From: Pseudomonadota bacterium | GTDB taxonomy: Bacteria; Pseudomonadota; Alphaproteobacteria; Rickettsiales; UBA1997 | Reading direction: 5' to 3' | NCBI GenBank assembly: GCA_009921385.1 | Contig: RFXY01000008.1 | Span: 1 to 15,698 of the forward strand | Length of the DNA stretch: 15,698 bases | Part shown: positions 1 to 7,675 of the stretch, piece after piece | Numbering within the stretch: the first letter of the stretch is position 1 | How the letters are laid out: every line of letters starts with the position of its first letter | The notes under the pieces: generated by a model | Database searches by the model: none | What the model saw: only the letters and a program-made list of their open reading frames with translations | What the model was told of the DNA's origin: nothing | Translations under genes and position numbers: made by a program

Positions 1-1
1 A

Positions 2-457
2 ACTGCTCAGCAAACTAATCAACAAATTGCTACTCAAAATATAAATTCGGCCAACTCTAATTTGGTGGCAAATTCTGGTCAAATTATGCAAGAATTATTT
101 TTGCTTGCCCCCGACTATGAAGCGAGTTTGTTTCAACAAAATCTTGCTGTCATCAAGCCTTTGGCAAATCGCATAACCTTATATTGTTCGCAAAACGACA
201 AAGCTCTTGCCGCTTCAAAAATCACCAACAACAATCATCGACTAGGAGAATGTCTAAAAATTAACGATCCGAGCCTTGATGTTGTTAATGTCACCAACAT
301 CGACAACAACTTAACAGGCTTGGGGCATAGTTATTTTAAATATAAGCCGGTGCTTACCGATATTTATTTGGCTTTGTTAGGTTTTGAACCTAATCATAGG
401 CTTTTTATCAACAAAGCAAGTAGTTTAGAGCTAGAAAAATTTACTATCCGTCCCTAA
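2..457 (+). CDS. DUF900-type alpha/beta hydrolase, C-terminal part (5' end outside window)
   Basis: The reading frame is open from the left edge to a TAA stop, so only the last 151 residues are present; a TTG at 62 is an internal codon and no start is needed. The sequence has the pattern of the DUF900 alpha/beta hydrolases of alphaproteobacteria: a strand-Asp segment (LLAPDYEASLFQQN), then ITLYCSQNDKALAASK leading into RLG, and near the end a GLGHSYF segment whose His is the expected catalytic-triad histidine. The nucleophile-containing half lies outside the window. The substrate of this family is not established; a lipase or esterase-like activity is the usual guess. The first visible residues are rich in Gln and Asn, which looks like a low-complexity insert. 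It is followed after 41 nt by the RidA-family gene on the same strand, so the two may be co-transcribed. Family assignment is fairly sure, function is not. Confidence 0.72.
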   Translation, partial: TAQQTNQQIATQNINSANSNLVANSGQIMQELFLLAPDYEASLFQQNLAVIKPLANRITLYCSQNDKALAASKITNNNHRLGECLKINDPSLDVVNVTNIDNNLTGLGHSYFKYKPVLTDIYLALLGFEPNHRLFINKASSLELEKFTIRP

Positions 458-498
458 AAAAAATTTAAAACTATCATTAACTTTAATTTTTTAAAAAT

Positions 499-963
499 AT
501 GTCCAACTTTGAGCAAAAAATTTCGCAATTAGGCATTGTGTTGCCAGAGGCCACTTCGCCCGTTGCCAATTATGTAAGTTTTGTAAGTTATCAACAACAA
601 ATATCTATTTCTGGGCAATTGCCAGTAGAAGATGGTAAAATTAAATTTACAGGCAAAGTTGGTTCGCAAATAAACATTGAGCAGGCAAAAGAAGCCGCTG
701 GTTTATGCACCATAAATTTACTTGCTCAGCTAAAAAAAGCTTGTAGCGGTAATTTAAATTTAGTGGCAAGATGTTTAAAATTAACAATTTTTGTTAATGC
801 CGATGCCGATTTTACTCAACATTCTGCAGTAGCAAATGGTGCTTCTGATTTAATTTGTCAAGTTTTTGGCGAGGCTGGCAAACATGTTAGAGTTGCTGTT
901 GGTGCGGGTTCGTTGCCTTTTGGTGCTTCGGTTGAGGTTGAGGGTTTGTTTTTACTTGCTTAA
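499..963 (+). CDS. RidA/YjgF-family protein (long subfamily, putative enamine/imine deaminase)
   Basis: This 154-residue protein belongs to the RidA (YjgF/YER057c/UK114) superfamily. The closing block around residues 131-148 carries R131 and E146 with 15-residue spacing and a LPFGASVEVEG motif, matching the Arg and Glu that bind and activate the imine in RidA. It is longer than classical RidA (about 128 residues) and has the N-terminal extension and SGQLP segment of the YjgF/endoribonuclease-like subfamily (Pfam PF14588 type). RidA proteins hydrolyse reactive enamine/imine intermediates made by PLP enzymes, which protects other PLP enzymes. Whether this subfamily does the same is less certain, so no symbol is given. 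No clear Shine-Dalgarno sequence precedes the ATG; the leader is A/T only. It lies 18 nt upstream of the lytic transglycosylase gene, probably in one transcript. Confidence 0.85.
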   Translation: MSNFEQKISQLGIVLPEATSPVANYVSFVSYQQQISISGQLPVEDGKIKFTGKVGSQINIEQAKEAAGLCTINLLAQLKKACSGNLNLVARCLKLTIFVNADADFTQHSAVANGASDLICQVFGEAGKHVRVAVGAGSLPFGASVEVEGLFLLA

Positions 964-977
964 TGCTAAAATAGCAT
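963..977 (+). other. Small perfect hairpin between ridA-like gene and slt
   Basis: ATGCTA (963-968) and TAGCAT (972-977) are perfect complements around an AAA loop. The hairpin begins at the last base of the RidA-family stop codon and ends 4 nt before the ATG of slt. There is no T-run after it, so it does not look like a terminator. It could affect translation initiation of slt or be chance in AT-rich DNA. Confidence 0.35.
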
Positions 978-981
978 CAAA

Positions 982-3102
982 ATGAAAAAAACAACAATCT
1001 CAAACTTCACTATCAAAATATTTTCTAGTGCTTGGCGAAACTTGCCTTTTATTTTGTGGTTTGTGTTGTTTTTATTCGGCAATCTAAGCAATGTTTATGC
1101 CAAAAAAGAGTCCGAATTTTCTACCGATCGTCTTTGGCAAAAATTTTCAAAAAGTCAAGTTGAAACGGTAAAAAAAATTAATGAAGCACTGCAAAGCAAA
1201 AATTTTGACACCGCCGTGCAACTTGCTTCTCAATTGCAAAAACAAAGCAAAAACCAAGAAACTAGCTTGGCTTCGGCGGTGTTTGATATTGTGCTTTGGA
1301 ACAAATATAGCGGAAATATTGAAAACCGCAACATTTCTTTTACCGATATTTCTGGTTTCGTGCTAGACAATCCCTATCTTCCTAATATTAATCAACTCAA
1401 AAGAAATGTCGAAAAAGTTGCCATGACTGGCAATGTTGATTATGAGATATCAAAATATTATTTTGCTATCAATCCGCCTGGCACCGCTGATTCAAAAATT
1501 TTTACTGTCGAATCCGAAATCGATTCTATTATTCGCTCGCAACTTACCGAACAACAAAAAACCGAACAAAAATTTAATATTCAAAATCGCATTGCTCAAA
1601 TTTGGATTAAAGAAGATTTTTCTTTGGGTCAAGAAGAGGCTTTTTTAGCTAAATATAAAAATGTTTTGCACGAATCTGACTATATTGAAAGAATTGAGCG
1701 ATTGCTTTGGGACGGCAAAATGCAAGATGCTACCAGAATTTTTAAATTTATCAATCCCGATCATCAAAATCTTTTTAACGGCATCTTAAAAATTACTGAA
1801 AACCCCAAATATATTGACAGCATCATCACCAGCATTCCGAGAAAACTTCGCAACAACGAACTTCTTTCTTATAAAAGAATTGTATGGCTTAAATCGCAAG
1901 ATAAAATCGAAGAACTAATTGATTTATTATTAGAGCTTCCCACAACTCAAAAACCCGAAAAATGGTGGTCGTTAAGAAGGCTTTATGGCAGAGAAATGTT
2001 AAAGAAACAACAATATAAAAAGGCTTACACTATTATTAGTCTTCATAATTTACCAACTTCTTCTTCTGATTTTTGGGAGGCAGAATGGACCGCTGGTTGG
2101 GTGGCTCTTCGCTTTTTGCAACAGCCAAAAACTTCGTTGCCACATTTTTCTGCTTTGCATAAAAATGTAACTATGCCAGTTACTTTGTCTAGGGCATTAT
2201 ATTGGCTTGGTATGGCTTATGAAGAGCTAGAAGACAAAGAAAAAGCTCTCAAATTTTATAAAGAAGGCACTAATTATCCTACTTTTTTTTATGGCCAGCT
2301 TGCTATTCATAAGCATCGAACCCTTGATCCGGTTGGTTCAGAAAAAGACATTATTTTGCCTAAAAGCCCCGATATTACCGAAAGAGATATGCTAAAAATG
2401 TCGCAATCTCGTGGGGCACAAATTGCTTATATTTTGGCTATGTCGGGCGATAAAACTAATGCTACTAAAATTTTTGAATGGCTTGTTAATAATGCTCCAA
2501 CCGAAGGTCAAATTGCTGTGGTTATGAAAATTGTTAGCGAAATAGGCGATAAGCAAATCGATGCCAAAATATCCAGAATCGCCGCTAGAAAAAATGTGTT
2601 TTTCATTAAAGAAAAATTTCAAATAGTGCAAGAAGTATATCAAGACGAATATGCACCTTTGGTTCATGCTATCATTAAACAAGAAAGTGGTTTTGCTCAA
2701 ATGGCAGTAAGCAGGGTTGGGGCTTTGGGCTATATGCAACTAATGCCCGGCACCGCTAAATTGGTGGCAAAAGAATTGGGCCTAAAATATAATCAAAAAC
2801 AACTCACCGACGATATTAAATACAATGTTAGGCTGGGTTCTTTTTATATCAAAAAACTCATTGACGAATTTAATGGCTCCGAAATGTTGGCGATTGCTTC
2901 TTATAATGCAGGCCCAAATGCTACCAAAAGATGGATCAACGAATTTTATGACCCTAGAACACAAAAAGATTATAACAAAATTGTTGATTGGGTTGAGCTT
3001 ATTACCTATTCTGAAACTCGCAACTATGTGCAACGTATAATCGAAAATATGATTGTCTATAAATATTTGATGTCAAGAAATAATTATGATCAGCTTCAGT
3101 AA
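982..3102 (+). CDS. slt: Soluble lytic murein transglycosylase (Slt70-like)
   Basis: This 706-residue protein cleaves the MurNAc-GlcNAc bond of peptidoglycan, forming 1,6-anhydro-MurNAc, and acts in the periplasm. The N-terminus has basic residues then a hydrophobic stretch (about 19-41) ending near VYAKK, a plausible signal peptide. A long helical superhelix-type region (about 45-540) is typical of Slt70 proteins. The C-terminal SLT domain (about 550-690) has all the family motifs: IIKQESGF with catalytic E568, GALGYMQLMPGTA (580-592) and ASYNAGP (639-645). Length is close to E. coli Slt (645 residues) and to alphaproteobacterial homologues. The start at 982 gives the signal peptide. The 3' end overlaps the next gene by 17 nt, suggesting translational coupling. 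The enzyme shows that the organism still has peptidoglycan, which is informative because many intracellular relatives have reduced it. Confidence in the family is very high; the exact subfamily is inferred. Confidence 0.93.
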   Translation: MKKTTISNFTIKIFSSAWRNLPFILWFVLFLFGNLSNVYAKKESEFSTDRLWQKFSKSQVETVKKINEALQSKNFDTAVQLASQLQKQSKNQETSLASAVFDIVLWNKYSGNIENRNISFTDISGFVLDNPYLPNINQLKRNVEKVAMTGNVDYEISKYYFAINPPGTADSKIFTVESEIDSIIRSQLTEQQKTEQKFNIQNRIAQIWIKEDFSLGQEEAFLAKYKNVLHESDYIERIERLLWDGKMQDATRIFKFINPDHQNLFNGILKITENPKYIDSIITSIPRKLRNNELLSYKRIVWLKSQDKIEELIDLLLELPTTQKPEKWWSLRRLYGREMLKKQQYKKAYTIISLHNLPTSSSDFWEAEWTAGWVALRFLQQPKTSLPHFSALHKNVTMPVTLSRALYWLGMAYEELEDKEKALKFYKEGTNYPTFFYGQLAIHKHRTLDPVGSEKDIILPKSPDITERDMLKMSQSRGAQIAYILAMSGDKTNATKIFEWLVNNAPTEGQIAVVMKIVSEIGDKQIDAKISRIAARKNVFFIKEKFQIVQEVYQDEYAPLVHAIIKQESGFAQMAVSRVGALGYMQLMPGTAKLVAKELGLKYNQKQLTDDIKYNVRLGSFYIKKLIDEFNGSEMLAIASYNAGPNATKRWINEFYDPRTQKDYNKIVDWVELITYSETRNYVQRIIENMIVYKYLMSRNNYDQLQ

Positions 3103-3676
3103 TTTTTTAAATAAATTTTTTGTTTTTTGCAAAAATTTTTTGTTCGCCTTGATATTTTTAGTGTGGCAATATTTTTGGAAAATTATTAGGTGGTTTTTTG
3201 CTAAAAAAACTCTTATTGCTAATAAAGAAATAAATGCTTGGCGGTTAAATAGCAATGTTAGCAACAGTGCTTTTTTTCGCAATAAAAATGCTGTAAAAAG
3301 CAGAAAAATTCGCCCATTTAAAAGAAAAGTAAGAGGTCTTGATATTGAAAACGGCGGTCTTGAGCAATCTGATGATAAAACTCAAAAACATATTCAAGAT
3401 ATTTGGGACGATAGGGCGAAGAACTTGTTAAAAATCGGGCAGGTAAGCCCGATAAGCTCTACCAATAAAAAAGCAATGTTATTTTGGTATGACAATTTGC
3501 TAAAAACACAAGCAAAATTAGAATTTTTGGGCAAAAAAGCCAAAAGAAGTAAGAAAAAACTCGATATTCCAAAGCAAATCGGCAATCAATTTGATAGTAG
3601 CAAAACCACTACTTTTGCTCAAAAAGTTTCTGCTACCAAAAAACTTGACGACACTCATTTAATCAATTTACGATAA
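3086..3676 (+). CDS. Hypothetical basic protein with an N-terminal membrane segment
   Basis: I do not recognise this 196-residue product. It starts inside the last codons of slt (17-nt overlap, different frame) and ends in TAA before the repeat cluster. The first 40 residues are highly hydrophobic and aromatic (Phe, Trp, Leu, with Lys at both edges), consistent with one membrane-spanning helix rather than a cleavable signal peptide. The rest is rich in Lys, Arg, Asn and Ser, with no cysteine motif or known domain visible, and is predicted to be hydrophilic, partly disordered and strongly basic. Runs such as KKAKRSKKK (about 151-159) could bind nucleic acid or acidic membrane lipids. The overlap with slt suggests a coupled role at the cell envelope, but that is inference. 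It could also be a fast-evolving lineage-specific gene. Confidence 0.65.
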   Translation: MISFSNFLNKFFVFCKNFLFALIFLVWQYFWKIIRWFFAKKTLIANKEINAWRLNSNVSNSAFFRNKNAVKSRKIRPFKRKVRGLDIENGGLEQSDDKTQKHIQDIWDDRAKNLLKIGQVSPISSTNKKAMLFWYDNLLKTQAKLEFLGKKAKRSKKKLDIPKQIGNQFDSSKTTTFAQKVSATKKLDDTHLINLR

Positions 3677-3693
3677 ATTTCGGGCTAAATTCT

Positions 3694-3874
3694 CCTTCGT
3701 TAGTGCAGGGAATTCAGATCGAATGCGGTGCAAAATTCCCCTTCCCTTGGAAGGGGTGGCGGGCGAAAAGCCCGACGGGGTAGTGTCGGGAGCAAATCTC
3801 GGATATTCCCCCCCCTTCTACAAGAAGGGGAATTCAGATCGAGTTCTGCTTGCAAACTCCACTCCTTCTGCAAG
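3694..3874. repeat. Repeat cluster A: GC-rich modular hairpin repeats
   Basis: This covers most of the 323-nt gap between the hypothetical gene and the histidine kinase. It is clearly more GC-rich than its surroundings. It contains three hairpins: 3738-3756 (CCCCTTCC/GGAAGGGG, loop CTT), 3760-3774 (CGGGC/GCCCG, loop GAAAA) and 3812-3830 (CCCCTTCT/AGAAGGGG, loop ACA). A 15-nt direct repeat, GGGAATTCAGATCGA, occurs at 3708-3722 and 3828-3842. The edges (CCTTCGTTAGTGCAGGGAATT at the left; CTGCTTGCAAACTCCACTCC at the right) recur in the second cluster at 9577-9874. There is no transposase or protein gene here. Short open frames across the repeats on the minus strand are rich in Pro, Arg and Gly and look like by-products of the repeat. 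Confidence 0.85.
3738..3790 (+). repeat. Hairpin repeat unit, copy A
   Basis: The unit reads: fixed outer hairpin (CCCCTTCC/GGAAGGGG, 3738-3756), then TGG, then an inner hairpin (CGGGC/GCCCG, 3760-3774), then GGGGTAGTGTCGGGAG (3777-3792, slightly past the unit end). The same layout recurs at 9653-9701 (+) and 9750-9810 (-), with a decayed version at 9583-9629. Confidence 0.85.
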
Positions 3875-3922
3875 ATTAATAATTTTTTAAAAAGAGACAA
3901 TTAAAATTTACCTCTATTATTA

Positions 3923-3950
3923 TTGATTTTAATCGTGACAAAATTAATAT
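3923..3950 (+). promoter_or_regulatory. Candidate sigma-70 promoter for the histidine kinase operon
   Basis: TTGATT (3923-3928) and TAATAT (3945-3950) are separated by 16 nt, which would put the transcription start near 3957 and give a leader of about 43 nt to the ATG at 4000. The match is reasonable, but in DNA this AT-rich such matches are common. Confidence 0.35.
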
Positions 3951-3999
3951 TTTCTTCTAAATTAAAAAATCATGTCTTCATTTTCAAAATTAATTAGCA

Positions 4000-5799
4000 A
4001 TGAATTATCTAGAAAAATTATCTCTAGAAAATAATATAGATTTTAAATCAATTGTAGATAACTATAAACAGCCAGCGATTATTTGCCGTTCTAACGATAA
4101 AATGCCTAATTTGTTAGCGATAATATCTGCTAATCAAAAATTTTGCAATACTTTTAAGGTGTCAAGTAAAAGTGTTGTAAACAAAAGTTATGATTTTTTT
4201 TATGACAACATAGATTTTGATGATTTTCCCGAAGATAGAATGGAATATTCAAAATTATTGCGTTCGATTCAAAATAGAAAAGAATGCGAAGCGAGTTTGC
4301 ATCTGCCAAATTATAATCGCTATCATAAAAAAAAAATACATATTCATTATTTCCCTAGCATTACCTATGACAATGTGGTTTTTGATAATTATCATATTTT
4401 TTTATACAATAAAATTTTAATTAGCAATACCGATATCAAAACTCATCCAAAGGCAAATCTACAAATATTACGAAATCTAGAAAGAACTTTACGCACAGAA
4501 AAATTGTTGCGAGAAATTTCGAATCTAATAATAACTGATTTGCCAATTCAAAAATTATCACAAAAATTAGCTTTAATTTTGCTTAATCATCTCAAGTGCG
4601 ATCGTTGTGTGATATATGATTACGAATATGGTAAACAAAACTTTTTTGTCGAAACTTGTTTGCCCGATATAACAACAATTTATCGTAAAGGTGATTATCA
4701 AAAAAGTGTGAAAACAATTATTGATTTTGTTGAATTCCAGCACAAATTTTATCATAAATTTGGCTTAAAAGATGCTAAAAAATCTTTTGTTTTTTCCATT
4801 ACCAATGTTTGGGAAGATGCCAATTTTTCTCCTTTTACAGAGTTTTTTGAAGAATATCAAATAAGTTCTGAAATTGTAGTAAATGTCATTTTTAATGGTG
4901 TCGTGGTTGGTTGTATTTGTGTTCATCAAACATTGCAAAGACATTGGTTAAACGAAGAAATAGAGTTTCTCGAAATCGTTGCAGGGCAGTTTTCTATTGC
5001 CTTAGATCGCTTTTATTCGACTAAAAAAATTATCATTTCTAATATTTATTTGCTAGATACAAAAAGCAAACTAGAAAATTCTCTTAATTATGAAAAAGAG
5101 ATGAGAAAAATTCAAAACGAATTCATTGCCCTGGTGTCGCACGAGTTTAAAACCCCTTTGCAAATAATTGATAGTGCTAGAGAGTTGATTGTTAGAAAGT
5201 TAAATGTTGTTGATAATGTTAGTTTTATCGCTACTTATTGCAACAAAATTCGCTCTGGCATTCAGAGAATGAATAGTTTAATTACTAGCACTTTAAATTT
5301 AGCCAAAATAGAAAATAACAAAGGGCAAATTAAGTTAGAAATTATTGATTTTGATTTGCAAAAAATGATGCTAGAAATTATTGATAAAAACATTAATTTT
5401 GCTCAACAAAAAAATATCACCATTTTGCACAGTATCAATAAACTGCCTTGTCAATATCGCTCTGATCCAAAATTGTTAGATCATATTATTAGCAATATTA
5501 TGGTTAATGCCATAAAATATTCTCAACCAAATTCTTCTATTAAATTAATCACAAAAGTTCTTGCTAACTCAATATTGATAAGCATAATAGATAGTGGAAT
5601 AGGCATTCCTGAATCGGATCTAAAAAATGTTGGTAATAAATTTTTTCGAGCCAGTAATGCCATTTTTGTGTCGGGCACTGGTATTGGCATTTATATCACT
5701 AAGCATTTTATTAGTTTGCTTGGTGGCAAAATTTCTATTAAAAGCCAAGAAGGGGTGGGCACCAGAGTTGCTATATGCTTAAGAAACAATCATCATTAA
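4000..5799 (+). CDS. Soluble sensor histidine kinase (PAS-GAF-HisKA-HATPase)
   Basis: This 599-residue protein has no transmembrane segment or signal peptide and should be a cytosolic sensor kinase. Likely order: PAS-like region (about 20-140), GAF-like domain (about 165-345), short coiled coil, HisKA dimerisation domain (about 365-435) and HATPase_c domain (about 485-597). The H-box is FIALVSHEFKTPL with phospho-acceptor H381. The ATP lid is complete: N-box N499/N503 with IKYS (505-508), G1 box DSGIGIP (531-537), F-box FFRAS (548-552) and G2 box GTGIGI (559-564). There is no receiver or Hpt domain, so it must phosphorylate a separate partner, and no response regulator lies in the window. The outer-membrane protein gene starts only 7 nt downstream, so the two are probably co-transcribed. 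The signal is unknown; PAS and GAF domains usually bind small ligands or cofactors. Kinase assignment is certain; the sensor-domain names rest on fold-like patterns. Confidence 0.92.
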   Translation: MNYLEKLSLENNIDFKSIVDNYKQPAIICRSNDKMPNLLAIISANQKFCNTFKVSSKSVVNKSYDFFYDNIDFDDFPEDRMEYSKLLRSIQNRKECEASLHLPNYNRYHKKKIHIHYFPSITYDNVVFDNYHIFLYNKILISNTDIKTHPKANLQILRNLERTLRTEKLLREISNLIITDLPIQKLSQKLALILLNHLKCDRCVIYDYEYGKQNFFVETCLPDITTIYRKGDYQKSVKTIIDFVEFQHKFYHKFGLKDAKKSFVFSITNVWEDANFSPFTEFFEEYQISSEIVVNVIFNGVVVGCICVHQTLQRHWLNEEIEFLEIVAGQFSIALDRFYSTKKIIISNIYLLDTKSKLENSLNYEKEMRKIQNEFIALVSHEFKTPLQIIDSARELIVRKLNVVDNVSFIATYCNKIRSGIQRMNSLITSTLNLAKIENNKGQIKLEIIDFDLQKMMLEIIDKNINFAQQKNITILHSINKLPCQYRSDPKLLDHIISNIMVNAIKYSQPNSSIKLITKVLANSILISIIDSGIGIPESDLKNVGNKFFRASNAIFVSGTGIGIYITKHFISLLGGKISIKSQEGVGTRVAICLRNNHH

Positions 5800-5806
5800 A
5801 TTTTTT

Positions 5807-6940
5807 ATGAAAAAAATATTACTTTCTTTATTATTTTCTTTATTATTCTGGGCACTTCCTTGTTTTGCTTTTGCTAAGTCGCAAGATTTACCAATTGTTT
5901 CGGGCAAGATATTTTATCAAGTGCAAACAGATAGAATCATTAATTCTGATGAAAATTATGCTAGAAAATCTAATGGTTTTTTATATGTCGAGCCACATAT
6001 TAGTTTTAATATTACCGATAATTGGTCAATAAAAAATCAGCTTCGCTTTCAGCCAAATAGCACTCTAACCACTCGAGATGCTAAAAATCCAGAAAGATAC
6101 CGCACTTTTTTAAGCAACGACAGAAAAGTTTCCCTCAAAGATAATGGCTTGTTGGTAGAAGAAATCAAAATACAATACGAAAACGAAGATATGAGGCTTT
6201 CTTTAGGTAAATTCGACCCAACCTTTGGCACAGCTCATCGTAAAGAAAAAAGAATCGGAGTTTTTACTTCGCAATTTACAGAAGATTATAATTTAAGAGA
6301 AAAAATGGGGATAAATGTAGTGGCTTTGCTAGAAAATGCTCAGTTAAGTGTTAGTTCTTTTTTCAACGACAACACCAATTTAAGCGATAGTGCTATCGAT
6401 AAAAGAGGTATTGATGGCAAATCAAGAGGGCTTGCCGGTGGCACGAAATCTTTTTCTTCTTATTCTGTGAGTTTGGAGGGGGATAATTTATTGGCTCTTA
6501 AAAATTGGTTTTATTATTTTGGTTATCGTAGTTTAGAGGTTAAAAACTCTTTTGTTAATAATCTTTATCGCGATAGAGAGCAAGCGATAGCTGTAAGCTC
6601 TGAATATAAACACAAGCTAGGCAAAAAAACCTCGCTCATTCCATTTGCAGAAGCGGTTTATGTTAAAAATAGTTCGGGCATTAAGAATCGCAACAGTGCT
6701 TATTTAACCACCGCCGTTATTGGGCAATATAGTAGCTGGAATGCTAGTGGTTCTTATGTGTTAAGAAACATCAATAACAAACAAATTCATAACAACAAAA
6801 CCGACAGGCAACTTCAATTTTCAATTGGCTATAAATTTGACAACAATATCGCCCTTGATGTAAGCCGAGCTCAAATTACCGAAAATAGCCAAAGAGCTGT
6901 GTTGGTTGGAGCGAATCTCTCTTATTTACAAGAATTTTAA
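5807..6940 (+). CDS. Predicted outer-membrane beta-barrel (porin-like) protein
   Basis: This is a 377-residue exported protein. The N-terminus is a textbook signal peptide: MKK, a hydrophobic core (4-20), then FAFAKS with likely cleavage after residue 23 or so. The mature part shows alternating polar and hydrophobic residues in many short strands (for example GFLYVEPHISFNI, WFYYFGYRSLEV and LQFSIGYKF), and the last residue is Phe after an aromatic/hydrophobic alternation (LVGANLSYLQEF). This is the usual C-terminal signature recognised by the BAM complex. Strand count is plausibly 14-16. I do not recognise the precise family; it may be a general porin or a surface-exposed lineage-specific protein. 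The segment KFDPTFGTAHR (about 139-149) resembles the strand-turn region seen in several porin-like families. It follows the histidine kinase by 7 nt, an unusual pairing. Confidence 0.8.
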   Translation: MKKILLSLLFSLLFWALPCFAFAKSQDLPIVSGKIFYQVQTDRIINSDENYARKSNGFLYVEPHISFNITDNWSIKNQLRFQPNSTLTTRDAKNPERYRTFLSNDRKVSLKDNGLLVEEIKIQYENEDMRLSLGKFDPTFGTAHRKEKRIGVFTSQFTEDYNLREKMGINVVALLENAQLSVSSFFNDNTNLSDSAIDKRGIDGKSRGLAGGTKSFSSYSVSLEGDNLLALKNWFYYFGYRSLEVKNSFVNNLYRDREQAIAVSSEYKHKLGKKTSLIPFAEAVYVKNSSGIKNRNSAYLTTAVIGQYSSWNASGSYVLRNINNKQIHNNKTDRQLQFSIGYKFDNNIALDVSRAQITENSQRAVLVGANLSYLQEF

Positions 6941-6947
6941 AATTCTG

Positions 6948-6976
6948 TTGCAGTTTATTTTACAGGTGCTTATAAT
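6948..6976 (+). promoter_or_regulatory. Sigma-70-type promoter of the peroxiredoxin gene
   Basis: TTGCAG (6948-6953) and a perfect TATAAT (6971-6976) are 17 nt apart, the ideal spacing. Transcription should start near 6983, about 35 nt before the ATG at 7018. This is the best promoter match in the window and suggests that the peroxiredoxin is expressed strongly and separately from the upstream operon. Confidence 0.7.
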
Positions 6977-6980
6977 TGAT

Positions 6981-6994
6981 ATTGCCAAGGCAAT
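6981..6994 (+). other. Palindrome at the predicted peroxiredoxin transcription start
   Basis: ATTGCC (6981-6986) and GGCAAT (6989-6994) form a perfect dyad around AA, right at the predicted +1. It could be an operator for a dimeric regulator or a hairpin at the 5' end of the mRNA. There is no strong T-run directly after it, so a terminator for the upstream gene is less likely. Confidence 0.4.
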
Positions 6995-7017
6995 CTATTA
7001 ATTTAATTCTTTAAAAT

Positions 7018-7620
7018 ATGTCAGTACTTGTAGGTAAAATGGCTCCCGATTTTACTGCTTCTGCGGTAATGCCAAACAACGAAATAAACGAAACATTTAA
7101 TTTACACACCCATATTAAGGGCAGAATTGGTATTTTATTTTTCTATCCTCTTGATTTTACTTTTGTTTGCCCATCAGAAATTATTGCTTTTGCTAACAGA
7201 ATAAAAGATTTTAAAGATAGAGGTGCCGAAATTATTGGTGTTTCTGTTGATTCAAAATATACTCACTTAGCTTGGAAAAACACCGAAGTTGCCAAAGGTG
7301 GCATCGGCAATATTCAGTATCCTTTGGTTTCTGATCTAACCAAAAAAATCGCTAGAGACTACGATGTTCTCACAGGCGATGCAGTTGCATTAAGAGGCAC
7401 ATTTTTAATCGATCAGCAAGGAGTGGTAAGGCATCAGCTTGTTAACGATTTGCCGTTGGGTCGAAATGTTGATGAAACTCTTAGAATGATTGATGCTCTA
7501 AAATTTTTCCAAGAGCACGGCGAAGTTTGCCCAGCTGGTTGGAGTAAAGGTAAAAAAGGTATGAAAGCCGATGCTAGCGGTGTTGCTGAATATCTTGCTA
7601 ATAATGCTAACAATTTGTAA
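7018..7620 (+). CDS. ahpC: Typical 2-Cys peroxiredoxin (AhpC/Prx1 type)
   Basis: This 200-residue cytosolic enzyme reduces hydrogen peroxide, organic peroxides and peroxynitrite. The peroxidatic site is YPLDFTFVCPSE with P44, T48 and C51; the supporting arginine is R126 in LRGTF; the resolving cysteine is C171 in EVCPAGW. It belongs to the Prx1/TSA-like branch (GVSVDSKYTHLAW), closer to thioredoxin-dependent peroxiredoxins than to the AhpF-dependent enterobacterial AhpC, and no ahpF is nearby. A GGIG motif (about 93-96) is present, but the C-terminal YF helix motif of peroxide-sensitive eukaryotic enzymes is absent, so it should resist over-oxidation. It is a single-gene unit with its own promoter and terminator. 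The symbol ahpC is the common annotation; prx or tsa would be equally defensible. Confidence 0.95.
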   Translation: MSVLVGKMAPDFTASAVMPNNEINETFNLHTHIKGRIGILFFYPLDFTFVCPSEIIAFANRIKDFKDRGAEIIGVSVDSKYTHLAWKNTEVAKGGIGNIQYPLVSDLTKKIARDYDVLTGDAVALRGTFLIDQQGVVRHQLVNDLPLGRNVDETLRMIDALKFFQEHGEVCPAGWSKGKKGMKADASGVAEYLANNANNL

Positions 7621-7629
7621 TTAATATCG

Positions 7630-7658
7630 AAAACAAGGGGCTAAAATCCCTTGTTTTT
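7630..7658 (+). terminator. Intrinsic terminator after the peroxiredoxin gene
   Basis: A 10-bp perfect stem (AAAACAAGGG 7630-7639, CCCTTGTTTT 7648-7657) with an 8-nt loop ends in a T-rich tract (TTGTTTTT). It lies 10 nt after the stop codon. The downstream nth gene starts 18 nt further on, so nth may depend on read-through or on a promoter inside this region. Confidence 0.82.
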
Positions 7659-7675
7659 GCAAGAACAGTGCCATT

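Noticed and set aside
3694..3874. CRISPR array or insertion sequence interpretation of the repeat cluster
   Set aside because: Repeats are not regularly spaced with unique spacers, and there is no cas gene, transposase or target-site duplication that I can see.
3700..3900. Minus-strand open frame of 66 codons across repeat cluster A
   Set aside because: Its Pro/Arg/Gly-rich sequence is what the GC-rich hairpin repeats encode by chance; there is no start context and no independent support.
3972..4034. 20-codon frame (ATG at 3972) overlapping the start of the histidine kinase in another frame
   Set aside because: It is too short to judge in AT-rich DNA, has no regulatory peptide features, and no frameshift is needed since the kinase is complete from 4000.
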